A stretch of 64,000 nucleotides of DNA. It comes from Calonectria ilicicola. Its lineage: Eukaryota > Ascomycota > Sordariomycetes > Hypocreales > Nectriaceae. The stretch spans positions 2,976,001 through 3,040,000 of the forward strand of contig CP085833.1 of assembly GCA_020809705.1 (NCBI GenBank). Reading direction: 5' to 3'. Numbering within the stretch: position 1 is the first letter of the stretch; the number at the start of each line of letters is the position of its first letter. The translations under genes and the position numbers were made by a program. Positions 45,969 through 59,000 of this stretch are shown here, in pieces. Under the pieces are notes generated by a model that had not been told where the DNA came from, made no database searches, and was given only the letters and a program-made list of their open reading frames with translations.

Positions 45969-48751
45969 ACGAGTTGAGTGAGTGAGTAAGTCTTTTGCGC
46001 GCCCACGCTTATGACCATGTATAATCGCAGCAACGACACAGCCAGCACCAATTGGATGTGTACGATGTGTGTTGTCTTTGTGGCTTGCTCAGCTCAGCTG
46101 GAAACAAGTCCATGAAGCAAAGTGACCGACGAGACTTGGCAAGCTATGGAGCCGTCATGACGATGAGACAGCAATCCTCTCTCTCAATGGCTCGCGTGTC
46201 AAGTCGGTCCGTCCTGGACTGTGTTCGTCGGAAGGGGCTCCTACTAGTCGGTAGATTCGGCAGATCATGATCGATCACAACAATCGTCAATGGCGTCGTC
46301 GGTGGGACGAGATGGAGGGAAGGGTCCCGTCATGATGACCTTGGGTTGCGCTCCAGCCGCATGAGGCTGATGTCCGCCTTGTGGGCATCCGAGGATATCG
46401 GACGCTTATTCGCAGCCTTTCTGACTGCTCGTATTCACCTCGTCCAATATTTGATGAAAATTTTCTTTTTTTCTTCTCGAATCCAGCAAGGCCCAGCTAG
46501 TCAGTCGATCCTCTCAACTGTAAGGTTTTGCAGGACCGCTAACTGGTCCGGGGGTGGGTGAGAATTTGGGTCCGGCGGAATTAAAGGCTAGACTGGGACT
46601 AGAACGGGCTCTGAATGACGAGCCCATCCATCAATACGCAAGTTGCATATCTGGGCCAATGGTCTATGCTGGCGAAGGCTGGTCTGCTGGCCAGGGATGT
46701 GGTTAATCGCCGGCGGGAAGTGTGCGTGGATCTCAAAAGCCACCTAAACGAGTTGCTAGAGCCCGCCTCCATGGCGCGTTAAGCCCTTTGTGGATGATGG
46801 AGGAGGGGGGGTGCCATCGTGATTTGCGTGTGTCCATGTGTGCGCGTATGTAGATGCACACATGGGAGGACTACCGTTGTGTTTCCTGGGTTCTGCTCAG
46901 TGCTGTGGTGGACGAGGTCGCCCTGCGAGTGGTCCAGAGCATAAGAAGCTATCAATTGTGGCTGACCTTCCCCCAACTAAGTTGCTTGTCTCCACTCGCC
47001 ACCGCAGACAACAATAGCAAGATCTTTCACAGTTCCTTCTTCAGCAATCTTGTATTCATTCCCTTGTATTCGTGTCGTGCCAAACCCCCATCTCCAAAGT
47101 ATACTTCTCGGCTTGATACTCGCATGGGTTACGCCATCTCTCATATCTACCTTACGCACTTGCCTACGAATCTCGGCCTGGGCCCCTTTCAATTTTAGAT
47201 TGATTGAAACGGAGAAAAAAAAAGGCCATGGGGCCGTTTTTTTCGGGCTGTCAATTCGAAATGACAGTGTAAAAATAAAATACAACAAAAATGAAAATGA
47301 AAATCGCCCCCGAGCGCATGGATGCGCTCTGGATCATGTCTCGCCCAAGTCTATCAGCAACTTCATCTTTAACCCGAGGTCGCAGATCCTAGCAAGGGCT
47401 TCGGTTGGAATTTTGCCCTCTTTGGCTCTCCATCTCAAACACAACTATGTCCGGCGTGGCCAAAAATGCAGCCCGACAGGAGCCCCCCTTCCCGCGCTAA
47501 TACGAAACAGTTGCAAGCTTTTGGCGGCTGAAGCGACCCAGACAAGGTTATCCCTTGGCTAGGTCGACGATTCCGCCAGCAGCGAGCGGGACAAGGCCAG
47601 GCTTGATCGTCGAGCAGGGCACCAGTCCACGCCACGCGCGTGTCCTCACCATGGAACATGGTCGCCCCACATCGCCCTCTCTCTAACGGACACAGTGGGA
47701 CATGCCCGAGGAGGCGCTCAAAACCTTTCTATCACTCTTTTTATCAATTGGTGAGATCGCTGGAGAGCCTCGGATTGGGTTTCCTCGTGGGGGATGGAGC
47801 AAACCTTCTCCCCTTCCTTCAGCATGGTTTGACCCAACCGTGATTTTCGCCGTTGGACCTTGCCCTTTTTCTAACCGTTGCTCTTTCGCTTCACCTAGTC
47901 TCAATCCTCCTAGCCTCCCCCTCCCAATCTGCTTCCCCGGCTCTCCTCATCGGAGTCGTCGTCATCGTCATCATTGGGCAGGATGAAGCAGGCCGCCGAC
48001 ACCCCACCTGCCACCCCACCACACTTTCTGCAGCTACCTTTCCGCCGAAATGGCTCCCGTGCCTCTTTGACGCCGTTGGAGCTGCCGGGAGGCGCTAAAG
48101 TAGTCTCGACTGCAAATGCCATAGTGGAGCAATTGTGGCTGGAATCGGCAAGCTGCCGTTTTAGGCTCTGCAGCCCACTGCAGCTTGCCCAGTAATCCCC
48201 ATCAAGGCTCATTTGTTCACAGTCTTGAGAAGAGAAATAGGCACCGTAGCAGCATTGGCTCGCAGTCATGTTTGACCATCTGCAAGGATTGTGGGCCAAG
48301 GTGGAATCACACCCGGGGGGACTCGTGATTGGCTGGATGTGTTCCTTCAGCGAGAGACAAGCACAGGCACAGGGAAAAAGACTGGCGCGGATGGGCACGA
48401 TCTTCCGGAGAAATCCAGACGGGTGGGAGATATGTCTTAGTCCAGCCCCTCCCCGATTCAGTTGACGGGAGTGTTAACGTGGTTGGACACGCCTGGCAAA
48501 TGCAACACCCTTCATGGAATGTCTTTTGCAGTGGTACGGCACCTAACCCAGCTGACGAGCCCACAGCATGTCACACGAGACGGGATGCCGACACGACAAG
48601 GTGTGTTTCCCAGTTATTGTCTTATCTTTGCCTTTGTCGAGCCCCGTGGCGCCAAGACTGTCTCTGTTCAACAGCCAGCCAACCTGTGTGCATCGAGGGC
48701 GTTCCCACCCGAACCTAGCGCACCATTACGCATCTCGGTACCAGCATTCAT

Positions 48752-48820
48752 ATACACACGCACACACACGCACGTACACACGCATGTATACACACACACA
48801 TGTATACACACACGCACATG
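48752..48820. repeat. compound (CA)n microsatellite with GTATA interruptions
   Basis: Imperfect CACA repeats broken by CGCACG, GTACA and twice by TGTATA. Alternating purine-pyrimidine sequence of this kind can adopt Z-DNA. It is in the gene desert. Confidence 0.8.
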
Positions 48821-50530
48821 CTATCCAAGTATTTACGGCACGGCCCATGAGCCCGGGCCCCGAGATCTGTCGGGTTTGAGACAACCAAAGAAATGCCGTC
48901 TATCCATGTCGGTCATTTCAGCCATGGCCTCATTCAAAAGTAGACAACGGCAGTGGCCAACGTCATTGGTACAAATATGCAACAGAACGGCAAATAGGTT
49001 ACTTAGTGCCATCAGCCGCTCCAAATTCGACATCCCCGCGTGGAGGGGACAATTGTTAATTCAGACACAACTCTTTAGCTGAGCGCTTAGGGAAGCCCTG
49101 TTGGGAGTAGTGCCCACATGATGGGACGCTGCAAGACCAACCTCAGCCCCATGGCCCAAGGCGCAAGAAAATGCAAACTCGTGGACCTTTTGAAGAGCCA
49201 AGCCCATTTGGTCGGTGTGTATTCCGTAACAAGACCGAGGGGCTTAGGACTACGGGGTTGTTGGTGGGACCAGGTTGAAAATAGTAGCCCATGTGTGACC
49301 GAGCCACTCCACTTGTCTTCGATTCAGACCACTTCGGCGTGGCAGCCAAGGCACGGTTCCCCAGTGGCTCAACTTAGAATAAAAGGCACCAATTACAGAA
49401 GCAGCATGGGTTTAGCTCATCTGACCATATGCAGCAAGCCGCCTCTGCCGGGTACCCGTTCACGTCGTCGAGCTGGTCAAGAGGGCAAACTATCAACTCA
49501 GATTGCCTCAGTAAAGAGGAACGTGTGAAGGGAGGGGGGGGCAAACGAAATCCAACCCACCCAAGCTAGCAGCTCCGTCATCAGAATGAAGCAATATGTA
49601 TGGATTCTCTTATTTCAGCCTCCTGGATGAACCAATAATTGACGATGTGGCCGACGCCAACAGGCGAGCATTTTAAGTCAATACTTGGCCACATTTGACA
49701 TATGTCGGTATGATAGGTAGTTGGAAAATGACCTTGGGCTTTGTCTCAGTCTCAGTCTCAGTCCTGATGCAAAGAAAAAAGAAACGAAAAAAAAGACACC
49801 AGTCACACGCCCCATGCAATCACCTCAACCCAGGATTCCCTGTCTTAGTTGAAAAAAAAAAGACCGTTGCGGGTACACATGCTTGTTCTGCGGACTGGTA
49901 AGCACTTGTTGGGCCAACCGTGGCCCGGACACAACCCAATGCTGATTCACGACAAGTCCTAACTGCCACCAGAATCAAGGGGATTACACCAGGTACCAAG
50001 GTTTGGGTCGCCTCAAAGCAGATCAAACGGCACATCGGCTTTGGGTAATCGGTTATCTAGACTAAGCCAGAGGTGGGTTGGGATGGGTGAAATGGGGGAT
50101 GGTTACCATACCCCTCCACTCCATGAGCGATGAACGAGGACAGCGCTAGGCCCAACTCCCGGAGGATCAATCTGCGCTGAAATTTGAATGGCATGACTGT
50201 GGCCATGGCTTTCTTAGCCGTCAATGGGCCCGGGCGATGCGATGCCTTGGAGTCAATGCTTCACCCAGGATACGATACGTCCGGGCGACGTCGTCCAACA
50301 GAAATAGTGAATATATTGTGCAGTGGCAAGAGAGCAAGGATAAGTGGACCCCGCGTGAAGGAATGGCGCCGTCAGCCAATTAGAGGGTTTAGTTTGCTAT
50401 TCTTAACCGTGAGCCACACCCACTGCGAGAGATACAAAAAAACCCATTTGGGTAAACTCCACCAATCAGAAGAGAGGCGCCAGATGCACCTCTCACTTGC
50501 CGGTTACGACATGAGGCATGAGGGCGGGTA

Positions 50531-50560
50531 GCCATACCGAGCCATACCAGGCCATACCAA
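50531..50560. repeat. 10-bp period repeat, GCCATACC x3
   Basis: GCCATACC occurs at 50531, 50541 and 50551, exactly 10 bp apart with a variable 2-bp spacer. It could be a binding-site array on one helix face or just a minor tandem repeat. It is followed by AGGCAGGC/GTGCAGGC repeats to about 50610. Confidence 0.8.
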
Positions 50561-52963
50561 GACCAGTCACTCACAGAGAGACAGGCAAGCGCGCAGGCAG
50601 GTGTGCAGGCAGGCAATACCGAAGCAACCATAGGTAGGCAGCAAGCAGGAAAGTGCATCAAGTAGTCCCATCTGGACTGACCGAGAGACACATGCAGGGA
50701 TCAACAATTGCAAGCAAGCAAATCTGCAACTGCAGTCAGCCAAAAGGTAGTCTGCCCGAGTAACCATGAGCAAATCCTGGCAGGCACTTGCAAGCCCTGG
50801 GCTGAACCATTGAACCAAAGACCCCATGTCAAAATTAGGACATCTGAAACATGATCCCACCCATTCTTCTTTCTTCTTTGGTCATCTCGTCTGTGCCTAC
50901 ATGGATCATCGCTGCGCAGGGCCCTTGCTCTATTTTTTTTCTTCTTTGCTCCCACCCCAGCCATCAAATGTCGAACCTGTAAACAACGGGATGAACTCAT
51001 GGGAGCATGGATGGGTACGAGTCCCTTCTGCACTGCACTGCACTGCACTCCAGCTCCAGGCAAGACACGGAAGTCAAAAGAAACGATTCTCGTTCATCCT
51101 TCGGAGCCTCCGCGCGCCAAAGAACTGCTGCCAGGACCAGGTCCCCCCAGCCGGCTTCGGTTCCCGCTGTTGGCTTTTCAGCTGGCGTCGTTCCGCCATG
51201 CTCGGCTGCTGCTAGGGCGCAGACACACGCGAGATACTTCGCCTTTGTCCGCTAGGTGCACCTGCAGAACATATCACTGGGTCCCAGTCGCTGTCAGCAC
51301 ATCTTGATTAATCAGGGAACTTGTTCGTCACAACAGCCTCATCCATCCCTCATCATCGCCCACCCACTCACTCTCCACAAGCTGTAACGTCAGCTGCATA
51401 GGCAACACTAAGACCATCCTCGACCTCAGGCCTCGACTCCTCGGCCGCAGTGGGCTTCCCAGCAGCCCTAGTGGATCCGAGTCCGACTTTGTCCCCGACC
51501 ACCCTGCTCTCTCAACCATCTCGATTCTCGGGGCGTGAGAGCGACATGTCCATCATCTCCACTGGGTCTCAATGTTGCCATCGGAGACATGGTTGCTATT
51601 GTCGTTGTACAGCAATTGGACCGGGCTCGACCCGCCAAGATCGTCTTTATCCCCATCCAGTCATCCTAACACCACAAGACCTCGCCTGTCAGTGTTGATC
51701 CAACCACAGCTACTCTCCTTACCATCGAGATCTTCGTCTAAACCATGTACACGTAGGTTCCGTGCCACTCGTGATGTCTTTTATTTTATTTATTTATTTC
51801 TTTTTTCTTTTTTCTTTTCGTTTTGTTTCATTCTCGGTGCTTGGAGGGCGTTTGGAGAGTGTTGATTTATGCAGCGCCCAGGCCTCCAGCCGACAATGGT
51901 CAAGCTCATTTAATTCAACTTTTATGACAAGCCTCGGTACCAGGGCTGGCGTCTCCATGCATCTCTCGCCACTCATCCCCGCTAATACGCATCCCGTTTT
52001 TACTTGCTCGCCTTGCTTGCAGCATAGACGAATCCGCTATGCTGTACGTGCTGCATGGTGTTACTACGTACAGAAGCGACAACTGTCAACCAAACTCCAA
52101 CCCCAACACTTCCACCAACCAAAGACCCATGTGTTGAGCGGTGAGGGCAGGTAACCAGCTGGTCGAGTTACTCACCGTTTGTATACCGTTTCTCGTCGTA
52201 CCCCAGTCAAGTTTTCCTCTCATCCCAAATCGATCGCCCATCTCGGATCTTTCCAGTGTCTTAGCACTGGCAGTGAGTGGTAATAATAGATGGGTCAAGG
52301 CGGGGACCTCAACGCGCCGTTCAAGGGCAGGGGGTGCCCAGAAAATGGTCATTTGGGTGGTAGCCACGGACCCTCAAAAGACGTACGATTTCGCAAAGCC
52401 TCGAGCTACTTGGTCTTGGTCTAAGGGTGATAGATCGGCAACTAGTCTTAGCGACTAGCCCTTGTGGCTGGCCCAAACCGGTGGTACCCTTGACAATTCT
52501 GAATCTAACTTTCCGATCTTGGGGTGGGCCTAGACTTGACCTAACGCTTCCACTCAGGGGAGAGGCTTTTACGTTGAAGCATTCAAACGGTTGAAATGAC
52601 GGGAGAGTGTATTCATCCCTTTGAGGCCCAACGTGCAAGGTTACGCCACACTATCCCAGCTCAAGCAGGTCTGCATATACCGAATGTGGCTAGTAAGCAG
52701 ATGACGCCCAAGCACGGCGATGCCGGGAACACCTCGCAACAACACAACTCTGTGCTCAGAGTATGCTTAAACGGCCCGAGAGCCAAATCAAATTACCTAT
52801 TTCTATTTTGAAGAGAATTGGTATGAAACGACTGGGGAATCTTTTGGTTTTTATTTTACGAATTGAGAATATGCTGGGATGAATGAATGGTGGTGAGCGA
52901 ATGAGTATTGCATTTGGGCGAGCAAGTAACCTGTTCAGTTGAGAGGTACAATAACCACGACCC

Positions 52964-53025
52964 AAGAAAAAAGAAAAAAGAAAAAGAAAAAAGAAAAAGA
53001 AGGAAGGAAAAGGAAAACAAAAAGG
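52964..53025. repeat. GAAAAA-type purine tract
   Basis: Almost pure A/G sequence with GAAAAA units, turning into AGGA units. It is in non-coding DNA. Confidence 0.8.
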
Positions 53026-53384
53026 GACCTGCTCTGCGGGTGTCATTGCAGGGATTTTGGTCGCTCGATGGGTGTAGTCTCTAATGTGAGTATGTGACCA
53101 TGAATTTTTGGAGGGTAACGTTGGCCTTGCAGTTGCTAGTTGAGTGTGGTGCGTTTCAAATTTATTGGACAAGGGAGAGGCATCAAAGGTAAAGATTAAT
53201 TGCCGAACCCGCGAAAGAAGGCTAGTCTACAAAGGTCAGCAGTCAAATCTGCACGAACAAAGAAAGGCACAGACTAGACGCATTGACAAGATTACCTCGG
53301 CATGATTACGGCTATTTTGTTTGCTGGCTGGCTAGCTAGCTAGCTTGATGGGCGACTACCCTATATCATCATTGCAATCATCAG

Positions 53385-53400
53385 CATCATCATCATCATC
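53385..53400. repeat. (CAT)5 microsatellite
   Basis: Five CAT units with degenerate ATC/CAT sequence just upstream (from about 53365). Non-coding. Confidence 0.8.
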
Positions 53401-54010
53401 ACCATTGCCACACATTACACATCACATGGACATGGACATGGACTCTCTGGGTTTAGATTCGGGGTGTTGTGGGTCAGGGTGGCATCTCGCCAATAACCAT
53501 GGAGGGTAGATGGTTTTGACTCGTGTTAGGCCGATAGCCAACAGATGGGAGGACTTGGACCACGGATGACAGGTCAGGGCAAGGGCAATGGCCAATGCTC
53601 CGGTCGTGTCGTCGTTGGCCGATCCGGATCAGCACAACCCCTGCTAGCATTCCCCAGCCCATCTGGCCATCACCCGAGAACCCACGAGCTCCGAGATTTA
53701 AGGCACCCCATCGCGTAGTGATCGACATACGAGGCTGCAAGAGCCGTTGGGAGGGTGCCAGGGTTTTCTTGCTTGGGGTCATGAGGGGGATTAGGGATTA
53801 GGCCATGCACGGGGGGCAAGCAGGCGATTGCGTCAATGGTGGCGCGACAAGACACGGAAGGGCAGCGTGTAAGGACCGTGAATGGGTGTTGGCATAGACA
53901 CTCGAGTCAGACGTTGCATGGCTGGAGTGCATTTCGGACTCTCACTCGTGGAACAAAGAAGCGCCTCTCCCCCCTTGAGACCCCAAGACTCCAAGGGCAT
54001 GCACGGCACC

Positions 54011-54044
<34 letters not shown>

Positions 54045-54046
54045 TA
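54011..54046. repeat. (CATA)n(CA)n microsatellite
   Basis: TACATACATACATA running into about ten CA units. Non-coding. Confidence 0.9.
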
Positions 54047-54680
54047 CGTATGAATATGGATACATACTTAGACGAGATGCTTGGTTTGAGTTGGACCCGG
54101 CCATGGGCGCGCGTCAACTAAGGGCCAGGAACAGAAAATAAGGCCGAAAGGAATTTAAAAAAGCAAAGCGTGCGGTCGTCAAGGCGCGGGCGCAATTTGT
54201 TTTCGCCAAAGAGCCAATATACCCTGACAATTTCCGCCGAATGCCTTTTTCAAGGCCCAGCAGCTGGTGCCAATTACCGCACTGGGTAATCCTCCGCCTG
54301 CCTCGGAGAGAGGGAGACGGGGGAGGGACCCATGGACTTGCAACAGCCGGATTTTGGGGAGCCAGGCATGCCGAATTGGGAAAAAGAGCGCTGAGCTTGG
54401 GCCGCCCTGTATATGAAAAGAAGAGAAGGTGATGATGAAAGAGGGCGAAAGAAGGAAGGAAGGAAGGAAAGAATGAAAGAAAGTTTGCTCGAGCGCACTC
54501 AGCTCGATTCTCGCTCCCCCCCTCCCTTTCTGTCCCTCTCTCTTTCTCTCTTTGCGCACACCCCCATTGTTTTTTGGCTGTTGCGCTGCTACTGCTGTTG
54601 TTGCTATTGCTGGATCCATTCTTTTTTTTTCTCTCCTTCCCCTACCCTACCCTACCCTGGGCTCGGCTCTTCGCAAACCC

Positions 54681-54714
54681 TCACTCATTCATTCATTCAC
54701 TCACTCACTCACTC
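54681..54714. repeat. (CATT)/(CACT) tetranucleotide repeat
   Basis: CATT units followed by CACT units inside a C/T-rich stretch. Non-coding. Confidence 0.8.
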
Positions 54715-54801
54715 GTTTACACCCCCTCTCCTACTCCTACTCCTCATCCTCTCCCTCCTCCCCCCTCACTCCTCACTCCCACTCCCACTCCCACTCTTCA
54801 A

Positions 54802-54828
54802 CTTCTTCTTCTTCTTCTTCTTCTTCTT
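54802..54828. repeat. (CTT)9 microsatellite
   Basis: Nine CTT units ending just before an ATG at 54830. The surrounding C/T-rich sequence resembles a fungal 5' leader, but no convincing gene follows. Confidence 0.9.
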
Positions 54829-56068
54829 CATGACGTCCCCGCTACTCCATCTGAATGGCTGGCGCCCGCGCAAAAAGCCCATAGCCTGGCGTGCCCTCCC
54901 TGACAAATCCGGGCACGTCAAACGGTCGTTAGCGCCGCGCCTTGCTCCCATGTCCATGTGGTGTTTCACGCTTTCCTGCCTCCACGCTGCTTTCGTCCTG
55001 ATGTCAAATCGAACCCCCCCGGTACCCCAGCCGTTGTATCAAGATACGGCCGCACAGCCGAGCTGTGAAGCGCGGGCGCGTCATTGTCCACTCTCTCTCC
55101 CCGTCGGCCCCACACCCGGCCGGAACCGCTTGAGCCCTGCTGGCTGCCATGGCCGCCCTCTGACTCTGCCTGCAGTGCCGTTGTTTGCCGTACCTGAGAC
55201 CCACGAGAACCTCTCCTTCAGCTTCACCCTCGCCTGTCTATTTTTCTCTCTCTGGTTTTTCATTAATTAATATTTTTTTATTCACCTGCGTTTGGCAGTT
55301 CGCGGGCCCCTTGCGTGTGTCAGGTCACCAATATCTCAGTCATGACAAAAGCACAATGTAATTAATTAAATGTTCGTAATAGGAAGACCAGTCGTATTCT
55401 GTCTTCTTCTTCTTCTCCCTCTTGCTTGCTGTCTGACTTGACAAACTCCCTTTCCGATCTAGAACTCACCGATCGAAAAAAAAAAGAGATGTCTTGCTAT
55501 GTGCAGTTGTTCCCCATGACAAGTACACCTTAACCTTTCCCTTCTTCTATCTGCCGCCGTTCCTCATTCAACTCGTATAGTCTTTGAACATGCAAGGCTC
55601 GCTGAGAAATTCCAAGAGCATCATGTCTGAATGGCAAAATAAGAAAATGTAAAGGGCACCGCAATGAACATGAAACCCTGTAGCTGATCCATCTATTTGT
55701 CCACCCCTTTGCACCTGTCTCGAGCCTTCCTTGCCGACCAGGGGGGGAAACCCGAGAGGGCAAAGGAAAAACAAGAAGAAAAAACACCATAAACACAAAA
55801 TCTCATTAACTCGCTACCCAGCCCTGTCCATTCCCATCTTTTGCCTCCCTGGTTGTTGTCCGCTCCCCTGATTCCTAACGCTGATGTCTTGTTTTGCGGA
55901 TCCGAAATTTGGTCATTCCGCCTCGCCTTGGTCGCGTGTCGTGGGTCGTTGATCATGTCATTCCTGAAATGCTGTGTCGTATAATATCATAGAATTCAAG
56001 GAGAAGAAAAAGAAGCAAATAAAAAGGCAGCGCATGCTTTATTTCTTCTCAATCATCGCCCTGAAAGC

Positions 56069-59000
56069 TTAGTGAGGAAAGATCCTATCCCTCAAGGATG
56101 GGCTCTGTGAAGTTGAGCTATTGCGCCTGTGATCTTCCTTGTTTGTCCCGAATGGCATATTCTCTATCATCTGGGCGTCCTCGGCCAAGCTGGTCGAGCT
56201 TTGTCGCTGAGGACCCTTCTTGGTGAGCACCGCCCTAGGTTTCTCGCTCGACAGTTTGTCTCCTAGAATGGGTGTTCTCTCCGTACTGCACTCGCTGCTT
56301 CTTCGATTCTTGGTCAACTTCTTGGGTTGTCTCTTCTGTGTCCCCAACACACCATCGGCGACCGCACTTGTGTCGATTGAGTGGCCTTCGCTCGAGGCCC
56401 GGCTGGGTGCAACGTGCGAAGCTACGCTGTATGATGAATCTTCTTGTGCTAGGGGCGGCGATGCTGCTTGTGCTACACTGTACACAGGGCTTTCGTTGGC
56501 TCGAATCCCTATGGGGTCAATGGGCTGATTGAATATGGCCGATTCCTCCATCGGATCTATGGGACCACGAGACAGCCGCTGTGGCTCAGTGACTGCTGGT
56601 AACGTAAATGACCGGGCAACCCGAGTACTAGGTCCGTTGGAATGAAATCCAGGAGGTGACGTTGGCTGTGAAATTGGTGTCGTGATCTGACTGCTATCTG
56701 CAAGTGACTATGGGCCTGTTAGTTGAGATCAAACAATCAACCCCAGAAAGGGCTCACCTCAGGACTGAGATATGCATCCAGCTTCTTTTTAAGAACATCA
56801 GACCGAACAGGCTTGGCCAAGTAGTCATTCATGCCAGCAGCAATGCACTTTTCCCGATCTCCCTGGATTGCCGAGGCAGTCATTGCAATTACCAAGATCT
56901 TTCTGACTGCATCTAATGGGTCTTTGCGAATCAGCTTTGTCGCCTCATATCCATCAAGGACGGGCATTTGCACATCCATCAGGACGATATGATATGGCTT
57001 GCCCTCCTTGGCTTTCTGGCGAAGCCCCTCCACTGCTTTGAGGCCATTTTCGTACGCCACCACGCCAGAATAACCCAAACGTTGCACATATTGAATGGCA
57101 ATTTTTTGGTTAATGGGGTTGTCTTCAGCGACGCAAATCCGGACCTGTTCCTTTGGAATCTGAGATAGATCCACATAAAGGTTATGCGGATCTACATGAT
57201 CCAAGGGTGAGGTTGACATTGTGTATCGGTCAATGGGAGGTGATGCTTTCGACTGCGCGTCTCCTGCTGTAACATCGGGCTTGGCCTTCTCAAAAGTGAC
57301 AGTGAACCAAGCTGTTGTTCCCTTATTTTCCGCACTGTCCAGTTGGATTTTGCCCTTCATCATCATCTCGATAAGATTTTTACAGATACTGAGACCAAGG
57401 CCACTCCCGCCATATTTTCTTGCCGTGCTGGCATCGGCTTGGCTAAACGGTTGGAAAAGCTTGGCCAGCTGTTGCGGTGGAATACCAATACCAGTATCTC
57501 GGACCCAAAAAGTTAGGGTTGCATGTTCTTTTGTCTCACTGTCAAGACGGGCACCAATGGTAATGGAACCGTCTTCCGTGAACTTTAGACTGTTTCCAAT
57601 CAAGTTGCCAAGAACCTGGTGCAGTCGGATCGGATCGCCGTAGATAAGCATTGGTGGTAACTTTATGTCTTGCACAATCCTGACGTTCTTCTTAGAAGTC
57701 TTTTCGCGATTACTATACGAAACGGCACGGACAACTTCGCGAACCATGTCTTCTGGGTTAAAGGCGATTATGTATAGCTTCATCTTGTCGGCCTCCATCT
57801 TTGAAAAGTCCAGAATATCGTTGATGACAGTCAGTAATAGGTCAGCGGAAACGCGGATAGAATCCGCCATCTCCAGTTGATCCTGATTAAGTTTGCTGTC
57901 TCGAAGCAACTCTGAGTTTCCAATGACACCATTAAGTGGGGTTCGGAGTTCGTGCGAAACATTGGCTAGGAAAATCGACTTGGCCTTGGCAGCTTCTTCG
58001 GCAAGCTTAACATTTCGCTTGGCCTCCGCCTCTGCGTTTTTTGCTTTAGTCTCTGCCGACAGTGCATTGGCAAGAGCGCGCTTCTGGACAACCACCATGG
58101 ATCGATTCTCCGCCGAGACCTTCTCAAGATTCTTCATTGATAAGGCATTTGAGTAACTAATGCCGATTTGGTTGACAAGGAGCTGCAGCACCGTGACATT
58201 GCGGTCAGTAAACGCACCGGGTTCACCTTCGAGATAGAGAACTCCGAGAAGTGGCTTTGCACCATGACAGATGGGGATAGAGATGATAGTTTTGCCGACC
58301 GGATTTCTTTGGAGCCATGATTCATTTACATTACCAAATCTTTCATCCGCAACCAAGTCGGGGACGAATACCGTTTCCAAGAACCTTGTGCAGTAAAGAA
58401 CAACATTTTCTGCAATTAGTGAAGTCCCTGACAATGGCAAACCAGGTATATGTGCTGAAGCACCTCTCTCCGGGTCACCGCTGGCCGCCACACACCAAGA
58501 GCCTGAGTCATTTTCCTGAACAACGATGGCGGCCAGTGTTGCCGAACCACCTTGTGTTTGTAGAATAACATCACACATAGTCTTTAAAAGCTCATCAACC
58601 TGTAGTACGGATGAAATGACTTGTGAAGAGACTAGAATTGCATGCAGGTCGATCATATCAAGTGCAGGTAGTCCAGCCCCAGCCTCGGTCTGCATATTCA
58701 TAGACCCTCGCCAAGCACCGATGCGTTCTCCCTTGAGATCGGCCATGTTATTGGAAGGGATTTGAGTCAAATCTGTGCCATCATCGCCATCAACTGGTCT
58801 GTATTGAACCGATGTTGTGTCGGCAACAAAGTCAGTTTGCACCCCTATTTCCACGGTTTGGTGATTTCGAGTCAGTCCATGCAACAACAAGCTATGCTCC
58901 TCCTCGATAGCTTTAGAAACACCGGTAGCGCCCAGTTGTCGGAATAGTGTGACTGCCTCGAGAAGTGCCGCGCGAGCAGAACGGCGTGCTTTCCCACGGA

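Larger units (their letters stand above)
44016..56068. other. 12-kb gene desert with simple repeats
   Basis: From the start of the proline-rich gene to the stop of the group X-type kinase gene I can support no protein-coding gene. Open frames are short, overlap on both strands and show no domain or consistent codon use. The part next to 44 kb probably holds the promoter and leader of the proline-rich gene. Microsatellites lie at 45945, 48752, 50531, 52964, 53385, 54011, 54681 and 54802. C/T-rich, leader-like stretches occur at about 51.3-51.76 kb and 54.5-54.83 kb. Confidence 0.5.

Noticed and set aside
47050..47562. 170-residue open frame on the plus strand
   Set aside because: Contains Lys/Asn runs from A-rich tracts and no domain; composition changes abruptly along its length.
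47910..48398. 162-residue cysteine-containing open frame on the minus strand, considered as a small secreted protein
   Set aside because: No signal peptide at the start, acidic low-complexity end (poly-Asp), no intron model, and no paired cysteine pattern I recognise.
54640..54659. CCCTA repeats considered as telomere-like sequence
   Set aside because: Unit is CCCTA rather than the fungal CCCTAA, only about three copies, and embedded in a C/T-rich tract far from any end.
54413..55270. 285-residue open frame including an ATG after the (CTT)9 tract
   Set aside because: Built from microsatellites (poly-Phe, poly-Leu, Ser-Leu repeats). The part after 54830 has no domain. It looks like a leader-like C/T tract read by chance.
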